Positions 9,429-19,101 of a stretch of DNA of 64,000 nt are shown in pieces. Origin of the DNA: Pseudomonas vranovensis DSM 16006 (lineage in GTDB: Bacteria; Pseudomonadota; Gammaproteobacteria; Pseudomonadales; Pseudomonadaceae); contig NZ_AUED01000002.1 of NCBI RefSeq assembly GCF_000425805.1, positions 1 through 64,000 on the forward strand. The letters are read 5' to 3'. The position numbers were made by a program, and so were the translations under genes. The notes under the pieces were generated by a model. It worked only from the letters and a program-made list of their open reading frames with translations, ran no database searches and was not told the DNA's origin. How positions within the stretch are numbered: position 1 is the first letter of the stretch; every line of letters starts with the position of its first letter.

Positions 9429-10469
9429 ATGACGGAACGCTTCGATGCCAAGGACCTGGCCCGCGCTGTAAGCGCAGGCGTTCTGAACCCCGGCCAGGAC
9501 CAGGCCCTGCTCGAGTTTCTCAAGCGCCAGCCAGCGACTCGCGCCAGTTTCCAGCTGGCCCATGTGGCCTTCTACTTTGGCGCCCTGCTGATCATGGGCG
9601 CCCTGGGCTGGCTGCTCAGTGAAGCCTGGATGCGCATAGGCGACAGCGCCCTGCTGATCATCGCCCTTCTCTATATTGGCGGCCTGACCCTGGCCGGGCT
9701 TCTGCTGCAGCGACGTGGCCAGGTGATTCCTGCTGGCGTGCTCGCCGCTGTTGCAGTGAGCATCGTGCCGCTGGCCGTGTTTGCCGTGGAGCGGCTCACC
9801 GGCTTCTGGCCGCTGGACGACAGCCAGAGCAACTACCACAACTATTACACCTATGTGCAGGGCGGCTGGTTGTTGATGGAAGCCGCTACGGTTGCTGCTG
9901 GTTTGCTGATGCTGCGTCTGATTCCGTTCCCCTTTATCGTGATGCCGATTGCCGGAGCGCTGTGGTTCATGTCCATGGACCTGAGCGAGTGGGTCTACGG
10001 CGATGCCTTCAACTGGGATCAACGCCTGACCGTCTCACTGTGGTTCGGCCTGGCATTGCTGCTGGTCTTCCTGGTAATCGACGGCCGCACCCGCCAGGAC
10101 TATGCCTTCTGGGGCTATATGGCAGGCTTGTTGGCGTTCTGGCTGGGACTGAGCTTGATGGAGAGCGACAGCGAGTTGAACAAGGCGCTTTACTGCCTGA
10201 TCAATCTCGGCCTGATGGGCTTGGCAGTGTTGTTAAGGAGACCCATGTTCATGGTCTTCGGAGCGATGGGGGTGGCCGCTTACCTGGGCTACCTGTCTTA
10301 TGAGGTATTTGCCGAGTCGCTGCTGTTCCCGGTGGTGCTGACCTTGATCGGCCTGGGCGTCATAGGGCTGGGAATGCAGTACCAGATACATCGCGAGGGA
10401 TTGAGTGCGCGCTTGCGCGCGTGCGTACCCAGTGGCTTGCTGAAGCTTTTGCCGGGGCTGCGCCGTTAA
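9429..10469 (+). CDS. DUF2157-type multispanning membrane protein, function unknown
   Basis: 346 residues. The soluble N-terminal 45 residues (LARAVSAGVLNPGQDQALLEFL) resemble the DUF2157 start; the rest holds about nine to ten hydrophobic segments, with a short aromatic/Asp-rich loop (about 125-140, DDSQSNYHNYYTY). No catalytic motif recognised. GGACAC-type ribosome site 8 bases after the coq7 stop suggests it is co-translated with coq7, but no link to ubiquinone synthesis is known to me. Confidence 0.8.
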   Translation: MTERFDAKDLARAVSAGVLNPGQDQALLEFLKRQPATRASFQLAHVAFYFGALLIMGALGWLLSEAWMRIGDSALLIIALLYIGGLTLAGLLLQRRGQVIPAGVLAAVAVSIVPLAVFAVERLTGFWPLDDSQSNYHNYYTYVQGGWLLMEAATVAAGLLMLRLIPFPFIVMPIAGALWFMSMDLSEWVYGDAFNWDQRLTVSLWFGLALLLVFLVIDGRTRQDYAFWGYMAGLLAFWLGLSLMESDSELNKALYCLINLGLMGLAVLLRRPMFMVFGAMGVAAYLGYLSYEVFAESLLFPVVLTLIGLGVIGLGMQYQIHREGLSARLRACVPSGLLKLLPGLRR

Positions 10470-10473
10470 CCAG

Positions 10474-10523
10474 ATCGCGGGGCAAGCCCGCTCCTACTGG
10501 TAGGAGCGGGCTTGCCCCGCGAT
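10474..10523. repeat. REP palindrome 1
   Basis: Perfect 23-bp inverted arms (10474-10496, 10501-10523) around CTGG, containing the putida-type REP core GCGGGGCAAGCCCGCTCC. It sits between the convergent DUF2157 and osmC-like genes. The same core recurs at 18213, 22765 and 59042, and in degenerate form at 43587. Confidence 0.93.
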
Positions 10524-10532
10524 GCTTTCCAC

Positions 10533-10958
10533 TCACCCCAACTCAACAATCTCGTAGCTATGGGTGATTTCCACCCCTGCCCGACCGAGCATGATCGAAG
10601 CCGAGCAGTATTTCTCCGCAGACAACTCAACCGCACGCTTGACCTGAGCATCCTTCAGGCCACGACCTTTGACCACGAAGTTCAGGTGGATTTTGGTGAA
10701 TACCTTCGGATCCTCGCTGGCACGCTCGGCCTCGAGGAAGGCTTCGCAGCTTTCCACTGCCTGGCGGGACTTCTTCAGGATGCTGACCACATCGAAGTTG
10801 CTGCAACCACCCAGGCCCAGCAAGAGCATTTCCATGGGCCGCACGCCCAGGTTGCGACCACCTGCGTCGGGTGGACCGTCCATGACCACGACATGGCCAC
10901 TACCCGATTCGCCCAGAAACATGGCTTCGCCTGCCCACTGGATACGTGCCTTCATCAT
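10533..10958 (-). CDS. OsmC/YhfA-family protein
   Basis: 141-residue OsmC-fold protein, related to thiol peroxidases that reduce organic hydroperoxides. Two cysteines lie at the expected positions, C52 (GLGGCSNFD) and C118 (EKYCSAS). The protein begins MMKARIQWAG; the second Met may be the true start. It is divergent from vfr, the same pairing as yhfA-crp in enterobacteria, so cAMP-receptor control of both is plausible. Closer to YhfA than to Ohr, so peroxidase activity is not assured. Confidence 0.9.
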   Translation of the reverse strand: MMKARIQWAGEAMFLGESGSGHVVVMDGPPDAGGRNLGVRPMEMLLLGLGGCSNFDVVSILKKSRQAVESCEAFLEAERASEDPKVFTKIHLNFVVKGRGLKDAQVKRAVELSAEKYCSASIMLGRAGVEITHSYEIVELG

Positions 10959-11081
10959 CCGGACTCCCTTGCTAGAAAAAAGGCTGCCAGCTTAGACCCA
11001 GAAGGGCTGGTGGAAAAGCTCAAGCGCACGATGAATTCTGCCGATACACCAATAAGTGTCTGATAAGCTGACGCCAAATCA

Positions 11082-11110
11082 CTGGCACCTTTGGCCAGAC
11101 TACCTATAAA
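11082..11110 (+). promoter_or_regulatory. possible vfr promoter
   Basis: CTGGCA (11082-11087), 17-base spacer, TATAAA (11105-11110), 35 bp upstream of the vfr start. The -35 is a 4/6 match only. No convincing CRP/Vfr palindrome overlaps it. Confidence 0.45.
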
Positions 11111-11145
11111 AGTGTTCACGCGTTGCCTCTTACCGGGATTCAGCC

Positions 11146-11790
11146 ATGGTTGCATCAGCCCTTTCGGCCAAGATCAAGAACATCGACAAGCTGCTCGCCC
11201 ACTGCCAGCGGCGCCGCTACGCGGCCAAAAGCAACATCATCTGCGCCGGCGACAAAGCCGAGACGCTGTCCTTTATCGTCAAGGGCTCAGTGACCATCCT
11301 GATCGAAGACGATGACGGCCACGAAATGATCATCGCCTACCTCAACAGCGGCGATTTTTTTGGCGAGCTGGGCCTGTTTGAACAATCTGGGCAGGAGCAA
11401 CAGCGCAGTGCCTGGGTACGGGCCAAGAGCGAATGTGAGGTGGCGGAAATCAGCTACGAAAAATTTCGCGAACTGGCGCGCCAGGACCCGGAGATTCTCT
11501 ATGCCCTGGGCAGCCAGATGGCCCAGCGCCTGCGCAATACCACACGCAAGGTCGGTGACCTGGCCTTCTTCGATGTCACTGGACGCGTCGCGCGTTGCTT
11601 GCTGGAACTGTGCAAGCAACCCGATGCCATGACCCACCCCGATGGCATGCAGATCAAGATCACCCGCCAGGAGATCGGTCGAATCGTGGGCTGTTCAAGG
11701 GAGATGGTCGGCCGCGTGCTCAAGGATCTTGAAGAACGCAGCCTGGTCCACGTCAAGGGCAAGACCATGGTGGTCTATGGCACCCGCTAG
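11146..11790 (+). CDS. vfr: cAMP-activated global regulator Vfr/Crp
   Basis: CRP-family transcription factor, 214 residues. Cyclic-nucleotide domain about 10-125 with the phosphate-binding cassette FGELGLFEQ ... RSAWVRA, long dimer helix about 125-150, and C-terminal winged helix with recognition helix in [24 protein letters not shown] (about 167-190). In P. aeruginosa Vfr controls virulence; in P. putida the orthologue is usually called Crp. The last four bases CTAG are shared with the convergent lipoate-ligase-like gene. Confidence 0.96.
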   Translation: MVASALSAKIKNIDKLLAHCQRRRYAAKSNIICAGDKAETLSFIVKGSVTILIEDDDGHEMIIAYLNSGDFFGELGLFEQSGQEQQRSAWVRAKSECEVAEISYEKFRELARQDPEILYALGSQMAQRLRNTTRKVGDLAFFDVTGRVARCLLELCKQPDAMTHPDGMQIKITRQEIGRIVGCSREMVGRVLKDLEERSLVHVKGKTMVVYGTR

Positions 11791-12491
11791 TCCCGGGCGA
11801 TGCCTTTGATCACCTCGGCGTAAGCCTGGCCGAGGCGTTCGAGCAACGGCGCCTCGGGAACCACTTCGTGCAAGGCAATGTGGCTGTCGGCCTGGCAGCG
11901 CTGCTCCAGTTCGCAACACTCATTGAAGCGGTTGACCGCCGCCACCATCGACTCGCGTTGGTTATCGAGCAACAAGGCACCGTGAACCAACACCACGGGA
12001 CGCTTGCCACCCAGCCCCTGGCGCCAACGCTGGGCTGTCCCCACCAACTTGCGGCCGTTGAGGTTGACGTTGTAGCGACCGTCGCAGAACGCGCCCTCGA
12101 TTTCGCCCACCGAAGCCAGCCCGCCCCACTCGCGCAATACCTCGCACACTGGCAAACACAGACGTTCGTACGCATTCTCGATACGACCGTGATCGCCTTC
12201 GCTACGCGGCGCTACATACACCAGGGCAATATTGATCACCGCGGGCGACTGCGGTACCGGCTCGCCGCCGGTTTCACGCAGCAGTACCGGCCAGCCGGCA
12301 ATCGCCAGTTCTGCGCAGGCCGCTTCGAATCCTTCCAGACGACTCATGCGCCGCGGCATGACCAAGGCATGGTCGGTGGGGCGCCAGAACAACACGCCGT
12401 TGTCTTTTTCCCCCTTGCACACCGCCGCCAGCAATTCCTGCTCGGCATGCAGGCCGGCCTCGACAGTCACATCCATTAGTTGATCAGTCAT
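11787..12491 (-). CDS. lipoate-protein ligase A-like protein (biotin/lipoyl ligase fold)
   Basis: 234 residues of the BPL/LplA/LipB fold. The segment [19 protein letters not shown] (about 72-90) takes the place of the RRxSGGGxVYHD loop of LplA, and [12 protein letters not shown] (about 147-158) carries the conserved lysine. It is shorter than true LplA and lacks the accessory C-terminal domain, so it may be an amidotransferase or a divergent ligase. Located between the trp terminator and vfr; its stop overlaps the vfr stop by 4 bp. Confidence 0.8.
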   Translation of the reverse strand: MTDQLMDVTVEAGLHAEQELLAAVCKGEKDNGVLFWRPTDHALVMPRRMSRLEGFEAACAELAIAGWPVLLRETGGEPVPQSPAVINIALVYVAPRSEGDHGRIENAYERLCLPVCEVLREWGGLASVGEIEGAFCDGRYNVNLNGRKLVGTAQRWRQGLGGKRPVVLVHGALLLDNQRESMVAAVNRFNECCELEQRCQADSHIALHEVVPEAPLLERLGQAYAEVIKGIARD

Positions 12492-12511
12492 TGCGATAAC
12501 CTTGTAGGTAC

Positions 12512-12534
12512 AAAAAAGCCGGCAATGCCGGCTT
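12512..12534 (-). terminator. terminator of the trp operon
   Basis: Minus strand: 8-bp stem AAGCCGGC/GCCGGCTT with loop ATT followed by six T residues, 11 bp after the trpC stop and before the next leftward gene. Confidence 0.9.
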
Positions 12535-12544
12535 CAACGTTGAA

Positions 12545-13381
12545 TCAGTCCAGTCCTTGCACCGGATTCTGCACCGCCCGCTCGGGGAAGAACAGACGCT
12601 GCAGTTCCAGGCCCGGGTGTTCGGCACGCATGAAGGCCTCACCCACCAGGAACGAATACACCTCGTTGATTTCCATCAGCTCGACATCGGCACGATTGAG
12701 AATGCCGCTCTCGGTGATGGCCAGGCGATCACGGGGAATGCGTGGCAACAAGTCGAGGGTGGTCTCAAGGCTGACATCGAAGGTGTGCAGGTTACGGTTG
12801 TTGACGCCTACCAGCGGGGTATCGAGGGTGCGCAATGCGCGTTCCAGTTCGTCGCCGTCGTGCACTTCGACCAGCACATCAAGACCTACGCTTTTTGCCG
12901 TGGCCGCAAGTTCTGCCATTTTCACATCGTCCAGCGCCGCAACGATCAACAGCACACAATCTGCACCCAGGGCGCGGGCCTCGACGATCTGGTAGGGGTC
13001 GATCATGAAGTCCTTGCGGATCACCGGCAGCGTACAGGCCGAGCGGGCCTGCTGCAGGTAGATGTCGGCGCCCTGGAAATAATCGACATCGGTCAGAACT
13101 GACAGGCAGGTTGCCCCACCCTTTTCGTAGCTGTCGGCGATTTCGGCGGGGACGAAGTGTTCGCGGATCACGCCCTTGCTCGGGGAGGCTTTCTTGATTT
13201 CGGCAATCACCGCCGGCTGCTTGCGCTTGGCCTGCTCGATCAGTGCCTTGGCAAAGCCACGTGGCGCATCGGCACCAGCGGCCAGGCGCTCCAGTTCGGC
13301 CAAGCTGACCCGGGCGCTGCGCTCGGCAACTTCCTGAACCTTGCGCGCCAGGATATTTTCCAGAACCGTTGGCACACTCAT
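12545..13381 (-). CDS. trpC: indole-3-glycerol phosphate synthase
   Basis: Closes the indole ring from CdRP in tryptophan synthesis. 278 residues, monofunctional (no PRAI fusion), TIM barrel. Family motif [13 protein letters not shown] (about 56-68) with the catalytic lysines, [11 protein letters not shown] (about 122-132) and [12 protein letters not shown] near the C-terminus. The start overlaps the trpD stop (ATGA), so it is translationally coupled, and it is the last gene before the terminator. Confidence 0.97.
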   Translation of the reverse strand: MSVPTVLENILARKVQEVAERSARVSLAELERLAAGADAPRGFAKALIEQAKRKQPAVIAEIKKASPSKGVIREHFVPAEIADSYEKGGATCLSVLTDVDYFQGADIYLQQARSACTLPVIRKDFMIDPYQIVEARALGADCVLLIVAALDDVKMAELAATAKSVGLDVLVEVHDGDELERALRTLDTPLVGVNNRNLHTFDVSLETTLDLLPRIPRDRLAITESGILNRADVELMEINEVYSFLVGEAFMRAEHPGLELQRLFFPERAVQNPVQGLD

Positions 13382-14427
13382 CCTTCATTCTCCTGCTTGA
13401 ATACGGCGGTGAACGCGCCCAGTTCTTCGAGTTTTTCCCGGGCAAGGCCGGTGTGCAGGGCATCGTGTGCAAGCTCGACACCTTGCTTGAGAGTCATCGC
13501 ATGATCTGCGGCATACAGCGCTGCACCGGCGTTGAGCACAATCATCTCGGCCGCTTTCTGGCCGTTTTCGGTCATGCGCCGGCCCAGGGCATCGCGGATC
13601 AGCTCAAGGGACTTGGCTGGGCTTTCCACCGCCAGGCCGTGCAGGCTCTGGCTCTTCATGCCGAGGTCTTCTGGCTCGACCCAGTATTCGGTGATCTGGT
13701 CATTCTTGAGTTCGGCGACAAAGGTAGGCGCAGCCAGGCTGAACTCGTCCAGACCATCCTTGGAGTGCACCACCAGCACATGCTTGCTGCCCAGGCGCTG
13801 CAGCACTTCGGCCAATGGGCGGCACAGGGCCTGGGTGAATACGCCGACCACCTGGTGCTTCACACCGGCCGGATTCGTAAGCGGGCCAAGCATGTTGAAC
13901 AGGGTACGCAGCCCCAGGTCACGGCGTGGGCCAGCGGCGTATTTCATCGCTTTGTGGTGGGTCTGGGCGAACATGAAGCCAATGCCGACGCTGTCGATGC
14001 AACGCGCCACCTGCACAGGGGTCAGGTTCAGGTAGATGCCGGCCGCTTCCAGCAGGTCGGCGCTACCGCTCTTGCCCGAGACCGCACGGTTGCCGTGCTT
14101 GGCCACGGTGCAGCCAGCGGCGGCAACGACGAAGGCAGAAGCAGTGGACACGTTGAAGATGTTGGCACCGTCACCACCGGTGCCGACCACATCGACCACT
14201 TGATCGAGGGTGTCGAGTTCGACTTTGTCGGCCAGCTCGCGCATCACCGAAACCGCACCGACGATCTCGTCGATGCTTTCGCTCTTCATGCGCATGCCCA
14301 TCATGAACGCACCAATCTGCGCTTCACTGCATTGGCCGGTCATGATCTCGCGCATCACGTCGCGCATTTCTTCGGTGCTCAGGTCCAGGTGGCCGACGAT
14401 GCGGTTGAGCGCACTCTTGATATCCAT
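13378..14427 (-). CDS. trpD: anthranilate phosphoribosyltransferase
   Basis: Transfers phosphoribose from PRPP to anthranilate. 349 residues from the preferred start MDIKSALNR, which has AAGGA six bases upstream; an ATG two codons earlier (14433) is in frame. Glycosyltransferase family 3 motifs: [15 protein letters not shown] (about 80-94) for [23 protein letters not shown] (about 107-125). Nine bp after trpG and overlapping trpC by 4 bp. Confidence 0.97.
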   Translation of the reverse strand: MDIKSALNRIVGHLDLSTEEMRDVMREIMTGQCSEAQIGAFMMGMRMKSESIDEIVGAVSVMRELADKVELDTLDQVVDVVGTGGDGANIFNVSTASAFVVAAAGCTVAKHGNRAVSGKSGSADLLEAAGIYLNLTPVQVARCIDSVGIGFMFAQTHHKAMKYAAGPRRDLGLRTLFNMLGPLTNPAGVKHQVVGVFTQALCRPLAEVLQRLGSKHVLVVHSKDGLDEFSLAAPTFVAELKNDQITEYWVEPEDLGMKSQSLHGLAVESPAKSLELIRDALGRRMTENGQKAAEMIVLNAGAALYAADHAMTLKQGVELAHDALHTGLAREKLEELGAFTAVFKQENEG

Positions 14428-14436
14428 GATCAATCC

Positions 14437-15030
14437 TTAACGGCGGCCGCCGGTCTGCTTGAGGAAATTGGCGAACAGCTCGTGGCCCTGCTCGGTGAGG
14501 ATCGACTCGGGGTGGAACTGCACCCCCTCGATGTTCAGTTCTTTATGGCGAAGGCCCATGATTTCATCCACCGAACCGTCTTCAAGTGCGGTCCAGGCGG
14601 TCAGCTCCAGGCACTCGGGCAGGGTTTCGCGCTTGACCACCAACGAATGGTAGCGGGTCACGGTCAGCGGGTTGTTCAGGCCGGCAAACACGCCCAGGTC
14701 CTTATGGAAAACCGGGCTGGTCTTGCCGTGCATCACTTGGCGGGCACGCACCACATCGCCGCCAAAGGCCTGGCCGATGGACTGGTGGCCCAGGCACACG
14801 CCAAGAATCGGCAGTTTGCCGGCGAAGTGCAGGATGGCCTCGATGGAAACACCCGCTTCGGTCGGCGTGCAAGGGCCGGGAGAAACCACAATGCGCTCGG
14901 GGTTCAGGGCTTCGATCTGGGCGATGGTCAGCTCGTCGTTGCGAATGACCTTGACCTCTGCACCCAACTCGCCGAGGTACTGCACGACGTTGTAGGTGAA
15001 GGAGTCGTAGTTGTCGATCATCAGTAGCAT
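14437..15030 (-). CDS. trpG: anthranilate synthase component II (glutamine amidotransferase)
   Basis: 197-residue class I glutaminase that feeds ammonia to TrpE. Nucleophile C79 in [15 protein letters not shown], and the His/Glu pair in VQFHPES near residue 168-174. GAGG ribosome site 10 bases before ATG. Only 52 bp separate it from trpE, so the two subunits are probably on one transcript here. The same family includes PabA, so a dual role with a pabB elsewhere is possible. Confidence 0.96.
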   Translation of the reverse strand: MLLMIDNYDSFTYNVVQYLGELGAEVKVIRNDELTIAQIEALNPERIVVSPGPCTPTEAGVSIEAILHFAGKLPILGVCLGHQSIGQAFGGDVVRARQVMHGKTSPVFHKDLGVFAGLNNPLTVTRYHSLVVKRETLPECLELTAWTALEDGSVDEIMGLRHKELNIEGVQFHPESILTEQGHELFANFLKQTGGRR

Positions 15031-15082
15031 CTGGGTTCAACCTCTAGAATCAATTTCGCCGGGTGGACAGGCGTGGTTTCGA

Positions 15083-16564
15083 TCAGCTGCGTGGCGTTTG
15101 TTCAGCCAACGCTACCGCCCGGAACATCGCCCGGCGCTTGTTGATGGTTTCTTCCCACTCCAGTGCAGGTACCGAGTCGGCGACGATACCCCCACCGGCC
15201 TGTACGTGCAGCTCGCCATCCTTGATGACCGCAGTACGGATTGCGATGGCGGTGTCCATATTGCCGTTCCAGGCAAAATAGCCGACGGCGCCACCATAGA
15301 CTCCGCGCTTGACCGGCTCCAACTCGTCGATGATCTCCATGGCGCGAATCTTCGGCGCCCCGGACAAGGTCCCAGCCGGCAGGATGGCGCGCAGCGCATC
15401 CATCGCGCTCAGGCCTTCCTTCAATTCACCGGTGACGTTGGAAACGATGTGCATGACATTGGAGTAGCGCTCGATCACCATCTTCTCAGTGACTTTGACG
15501 GTACCCGTCGCCGACACGCGACCGGCATCGTTGCGCCCCAGGTCGATCAGCATCAGGTGCTCGGCGATTTCCTTGTCGTCCGACAGCAGGTCTTCTTCCA
15601 GTGCCCGGTCAGCTTCTTCCGTGGCACCACGTGGACGGGTACCTGCAATTGGGCGAACGGTGACCAGATTGTCTTCGACCCGTACCAGCACCTCAGGCGA
15701 GCTGCCGACCACATGGAAGTCGCCGAAGTTGAAGAAGTACATGTACGGCGTCGGGTTGAAGCAGCGCAGCGCCCGGTACAGATCGATGGGCGCGGCCTTG
15801 AAGTCGATCGACATACGCTGGGACGGCACCACCTGCATGCAGTCACCGGCGAGGATGTACTCCTTGATGGTATCGACCGCACGCTCGTAGTCGCTCTGGG
15901 TAAAGCTTGAGCGGAACGTCGGCTCCGGTGCAGGCGGGCCACCCAGTTCCAGGCCGCGACGCGGGGTGATCGGTTGGCGCAGTTGCTCAAGCAGGCCTTC
16001 CAGCCGTGCCAGACCGTTTTCGTAGGCGCCTTCCTGAGCCGGGTCGACGAGCACGATGGCGTGCATCTTGCCCGCCAGGTTGTCGAACACCACCACCGCA
16101 TCCGAGACCATCAGTAGGATATCCGGTACGCCCAGCGGGTCCGGGTTCGGGCACTTGCCCAGGCGCCGCTCCACATAACGCACGCAGTCATAACCGAAGT
16201 AGCCGACCAGACCACCGTTGAAACGCGGCAGACCGGCAATGGTCGGCACTTTGTAGCGTTCCTTGAAGCTTTCGACGAACGCCAGCGGATCTTCGACTTC
16301 GTGCTGTTCGATCTGCACACCGTCGTGGGTGATCCGCACCTGGTGATCATGTACGCGCATGACCGTGCGGCATGGCAGGCCAATGATCGAGTAACGCCCC
16401 CACTTTTCGCCGCCCTGCACCGATTCGAGCAGGTAGGAGTTGGGTTGATCAGCCAGTTTCAGGTAGATCGACAGCGGCGTGTCGAAGTCGGCCAGGGTCT
16501 CGCAGGCCAGGGGAATGCGGTTGTAGCCTTCAGCGGCCAGGCGCAGGAATTCTTCGCGGGTCAT
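15083..16564 (-). CDS. trpE: anthranilate synthase component I
   Basis: Converts chorismate plus ammonia to anthranilate, first committed step to tryptophan. 493 residues. N-terminal feedback-inhibition segment [19 protein letters not shown] (about 44-62) holds the LLES-type Trp site. The chorismate-binding domain shows [50 protein letters not shown] and YGGAVGYF in order. Follows gph by 69 bp; the gph tail is rich in Trp codons (see findings). No tailocin genes lie between trpE and trpG. Confidence 0.97.
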   Translation of the reverse strand: MTREEFLRLAAEGYNRIPLACETLADFDTPLSIYLKLADQPNSYLLESVQGGEKWGRYSIIGLPCRTVMRVHDHQVRITHDGVQIEQHEVEDPLAFVESFKERYKVPTIAGLPRFNGGLVGYFGYDCVRYVERRLGKCPNPDPLGVPDILLMVSDAVVVFDNLAGKMHAIVLVDPAQEGAYENGLARLEGLLEQLRQPITPRRGLELGGPPAPEPTFRSSFTQSDYERAVDTIKEYILAGDCMQVVPSQRMSIDFKAAPIDLYRALRCFNPTPYMYFFNFGDFHVVGSSPEVLVRVEDNLVTVRPIAGTRPRGATEEADRALEEDLLSDDKEIAEHLMLIDLGRNDAGRVSATGTVKVTEKMVIERYSNVMHIVSNVTGELKEGLSAMDALRAILPAGTLSGAPKIRAMEIIDELEPVKRGVYGGAVGYFAWNGNMDTAIAIRTAVIKDGELHVQAGGGIVADSVPALEWEETINKRRAMFRAVALAEQTPRS

Positions 16565-16683
16565 GATAGCCTCGTGGCAAGCAGCAATAGGGTCGAACAG
16601 GCAAACGGGCCGGCAACGGCCGGCAGATAAAAGTCAGGCGCGCCAACGCCAACGGGCCAAGGCCTTGATGACTTTCATCCAGA
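16565..16683 (-). promoter_or_regulatory. candidate trpE attenuation region overlapping the end of gph
   Basis: Three Trp codons lie in the last 15 codons of gph (W258, W268, W270; the tail reads RWRWRA), including a possible internal 14-codon reading frame starting at M259. After the stop, a GCCGGC-CGTT-GCCGGC hairpin (about 16613-16628) lies between it and trpE. Reported attenuation of trp genes in P. putida (recollection) makes a leader here plausible. The hairpin has no good U-run, so the mechanism is inferred only. Confidence 0.4.
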
Positions 16684-17452
16684 GTTTGCCGGTAACCGCC
16701 ACGATGGAATCTCGATCTGAGGGGGATTTAACGTCAGCCAACGTTATCCCAGTGGCCGGATCTAAGCAACCAGGCAACAGCGCACGCAGGTCATCAATGA
16801 CCAGGCACGGTGTTTCTTCACTGATGGGGCGACCGTGGTTGTAGCCATAGGTCAGGCCCACGCACTTGACGCCAGCTGCCTTGGCCGCCAGCACATCACT
16901 GCGCGAGTCGCCGACGAACAGCGCCTGCTCGGCCGGTACACCCGCCATCTTCATCACGAACAACAGGGCGGCCGGATCGGGCTTTTTCTGTGGCAGGGTA
17001 TCGCCACCGATGATCCAGCGAAAATATCGACCAATCTTCAACTGGTCGAGCAAGGGGCCGACAAAGCGCTCTGGCTTATTGGTAATCAGGGCCATTTCGA
17101 CACCCTGCTTGTGCAGCCACTTGAGGGTATCGCGCACACCGGGGTAGACCACGGTCAGCTCATGGCTGCTGGCGTAAGCCTGCATGAACAGCTCCAGGGC
17201 CTTTTCTGCCTCGTCGTCATCGACATCGGCGTGGTCCAGGCCGCCCGCCAGCGCCCGGCGCACCAATACCGGGGCACCATTGCCGACCCAGTGGCGAACC
17301 GCCTCAAGGCCTGCGGGCTTGCGACCCAATTCGAGCAGCATGTGATCCACCGCCGCGGCCAGGTCTGGTACCGAATCGATCAGGGTACCGTCCAGATCGA
17401 ACATCACCAGCCTGGGCAGAGCGCCGGGGAACAGCTGCTCGAAGCCACTCAT
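16634..17452 (-). CDS. gph: phosphoglycolate phosphatase
   Basis: HAD-superfamily hydrolase that removes 2-phosphoglycolate formed during DNA repair. 272 residues. Motif [11 protein letters not shown] (about 19-28) with both Asp residues, motif II T in LITNKPE (about 119-125), motif III K in PQKKPDP and motif [12 protein letters not shown] (about 177-186). Start codon overlaps the rpe stop (ATGA). The C-terminus beyond the HAD core is unusually Trp/Arg-rich. Conserved order rpe-gph-trpE. Confidence 0.95.
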   Translation of the reverse strand: MSGFEQLFPGALPRLVMFDLDGTLIDSVPDLAAAVDHMLLELGRKPAGLEAVRHWVGNGAPVLVRRALAGGLDHADVDDDEAEKALELFMQAYASSHELTVVYPGVRDTLKWLHKQGVEMALITNKPERFVGPLLDQLKIGRYFRWIIGGDTLPQKKPDPAALLFVMKMAGVPAEQALFVGDSRSDVLAAKAAGVKCVGLTYGYNHGRPISEETPCLVIDDLRALLPGCLDPATGITLADVKSPSDRDSIVAVTGKLWMKVIKALARWRWRA

Positions 17453-18123
17453 GCGCGGGCCAGGGCCAGTTCGGCATGCATCTTGGCGATGACTTCCTTG
17501 TAGTCCGGCGTATTGAAGATCGCCGAGCCAGCCACAAAGGTATCGGCGCCAGCAGCGGCGATTTCGCGAATGTTGTTCACGTTCACGCCACCGTCGATTT
17601 CCAGGCGGATATCACGACCACTGGCGTCGATCAGCGCACGCGCTTCACGCAGCTTGTCGAGGGTTCCGGGGATGAACTTCTGGCCACCAAAGCCTGGGTT
17701 GACGCTCATCAACAGGATCATGTCGACCTTGTCCATCACGTACTTGAGGGTGTCGAGCGGGGTTGCCGGGTTGAACACCAGGCCCGCTTTGCAACCACCG
17801 TCGCGAATCAACTGTAGCGAACGATCGATGTGCAGGCTGGCTTCCGGATGGAAGGTAATGTAGCTGGCGCCCGCTTCGATGAAGTCGCCGATGATACGGT
17901 CGACCGGGCTGACCATCAGGTGCACGTCGATCGGCGCGGTGATGCCGTACTTGCGCAGCGCGGTGCACACCATCGGGCCAATGGTCAGGTTGGGTACGTA
18001 GTGGTTGTCCATCACGTCGAAGTGGACGATGTCGGCACCAGCGGCCAGGACGTTGTCGACTTCCTCGCCCAGGCGAGCGAAATCGGCAGAGAGAATGGAG
18101 GGGGCAATAGCGTAGGGCTGCAT
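17449..18123 (-). CDS. rpe: ribulose-phosphate 3-epimerase
   Basis: Interconverts ribulose-5-P and xylulose-5-P in the pentose phosphate pathway. 224 residues from [15 protein letters not shown]; the frame runs 12 codons further up, but those residues are not family-like. Metal/catalytic residues visible: [14 protein letters not shown] (H35, D37), HLMV (H68), and EIDGGV (about 175-180). First gene of the leftward cluster leading into trpE. Confidence 0.96.
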   Translation of the reverse strand: MQPYAIAPSILSADFARLGEEVDNVLAAGADIVHFDVMDNHYVPNLTIGPMVCTALRKYGITAPIDVHLMVSPVDRIIGDFIEAGASYITFHPEASLHIDRSLQLIRDGGCKAGLVFNPATPLDTLKYVMDKVDMILLMSVNPGFGGQKFIPGTLDKLREARALIDASGRDIRLEIDGGVNVNNIREIAAAGADTFVAGSAIFNTPDYKEVIAKMHAELALARA

Positions 18124-18212
18124 GGCGCACCTGTAGGGCAGAATCACGGTGGCGCGCATTGTACCTCAGTGAATCGGTCTGGCGCTGACCGGTATCAAAT
18201 CCGGCGACGGGA

Positions 18213-18259
18213 TCGTGGGGCAAGCCCGCTCCTACACCAGGAACGGGCTTGCCCCACGA
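18213..18259. repeat. REP palindrome 2
   Basis: Inverted arms 18213-18233 and 18239-18259 with one mismatch, same core as REP 1 but with GTGGGGCAAG in place of GCGGGGCAAG and the compensating change in the other arm. It lies just after the stop of the last ABC-permease gene and upstream of rpe. Confidence 0.88.
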
Positions 18260-18262
18260 ACA

Positions 18263-19090
18263 TCAACCTGGCTGCTGGGTGCGCAATTTCTCACTACGCC
18301 CGCGCAACCATTCCAGGGTCAGCAACAGCACCACCGAGAACGCGATCAGCAATGTCGCTGCCGCCGCAATGGTCGGGCTGAGGTTCTCGCGGATGCCGCT
18401 GAACATCTGCCGTGGCAAGGTGGCCTGCTCAGGGCCCGCCAGAAACAGGGTCACTACCACTTCGTCGAACGAGGTAGCAAAGGCGAACAAGGCACCTGAA
18501 ATCACCCCGGGCGCAATCAGCGGCAACGTCACCCGACGGAAGGTCGTCAGTGGCGAGGCGCCAAGGCTTGCCGCCGCCCGCACAAGGTTGTGGTTGAAGC
18601 CCTGCAGGGTTGCCGACACAGTGATGATGACGAACGGCACGCCCAGCACTGCATGGACCAGGATCAGCGAAATGAAGCTGTTACCCAGGCCCAGGGGTGC
18701 AAAGAACAGGTAACTGGCCACACCGATGATCACCACCGGCACCACCATGGGCGAAATTACCAGTGCCATGATCAGCGACTTGCCGGGGAAGTCGCCACGA
18801 GTCAGGCCGATCGAAGCCAGGGTGCCGAAGATCATCGCCAGCACCGTTGCCGCTGGGGCAACGATGATGCTGTTCTTCAGGGCCCGCATCCACTCGGCCG
18901 AGGCGAAGAAGTCCTGGTACCACTGCAGCGAGAAACCCTGCAGCGGGTAGACCAGGAAGCTGCCCGAGTTGAACGACAGCGGAATGATCACCAGCACCGG
19001 CAACACCAGGAACAACAGAATCAGCCCGCAAAGGATGCGCAAGCTGTAGAACCAGACCCGCTCGACGGGCGACATGTAGGGGCTCAGCAT
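18263..19090 (-). CDS. ABC transporter permease (PotC/YdcV-like)
   Basis: Inner-membrane subunit of a polyamine/opine/2-aminoethylphosphonate-type importer. 275 residues, about six membrane helices. The cytoplasmic EAA-like loop reads AAASLGASPLTTFRRVTLPL (about 174-193), the contact site for the ATPase. Last gene of the four-gene importer operon, 11 bp after the partner permease. Confidence 0.92.
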   Translation of the reverse strand: MLSPYMSPVERVWFYSLRILCGLILLFLVLPVLVIIPLSFNSGSFLVYPLQGFSLQWYQDFFASAEWMRALKNSIIVAPAATVLAMIFGTLASIGLTRGDFPGKSLIMALVISPMVVPVVIIGVASYLFFAPLGLGNSFISLILVHAVLGVPFVIITVSATLQGFNHNLVRAAASLGASPLTTFRRVTLPLIAPGVISGALFAFATSFDEVVVTLFLAGPEQATLPRQMFSGIRENLSPTIAAAATLLIAFSVVLLLTLEWLRGRSEKLRTQQPG

Positions 19091-19101
19091 GACAACGCTC
19101 C

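Noticed and set aside
13369..15027. 552-codon open frame antisense to trpD and trpG
   Set aside because: Spans two certain genes and their junction; His/Gln-rich shadow composition.
15031..15130. Trp-rich leader peptide for trpG
   Set aside because: Looked on the minus strand in all frames; no short frame with clustered Trp codons and no attenuator hairpin.
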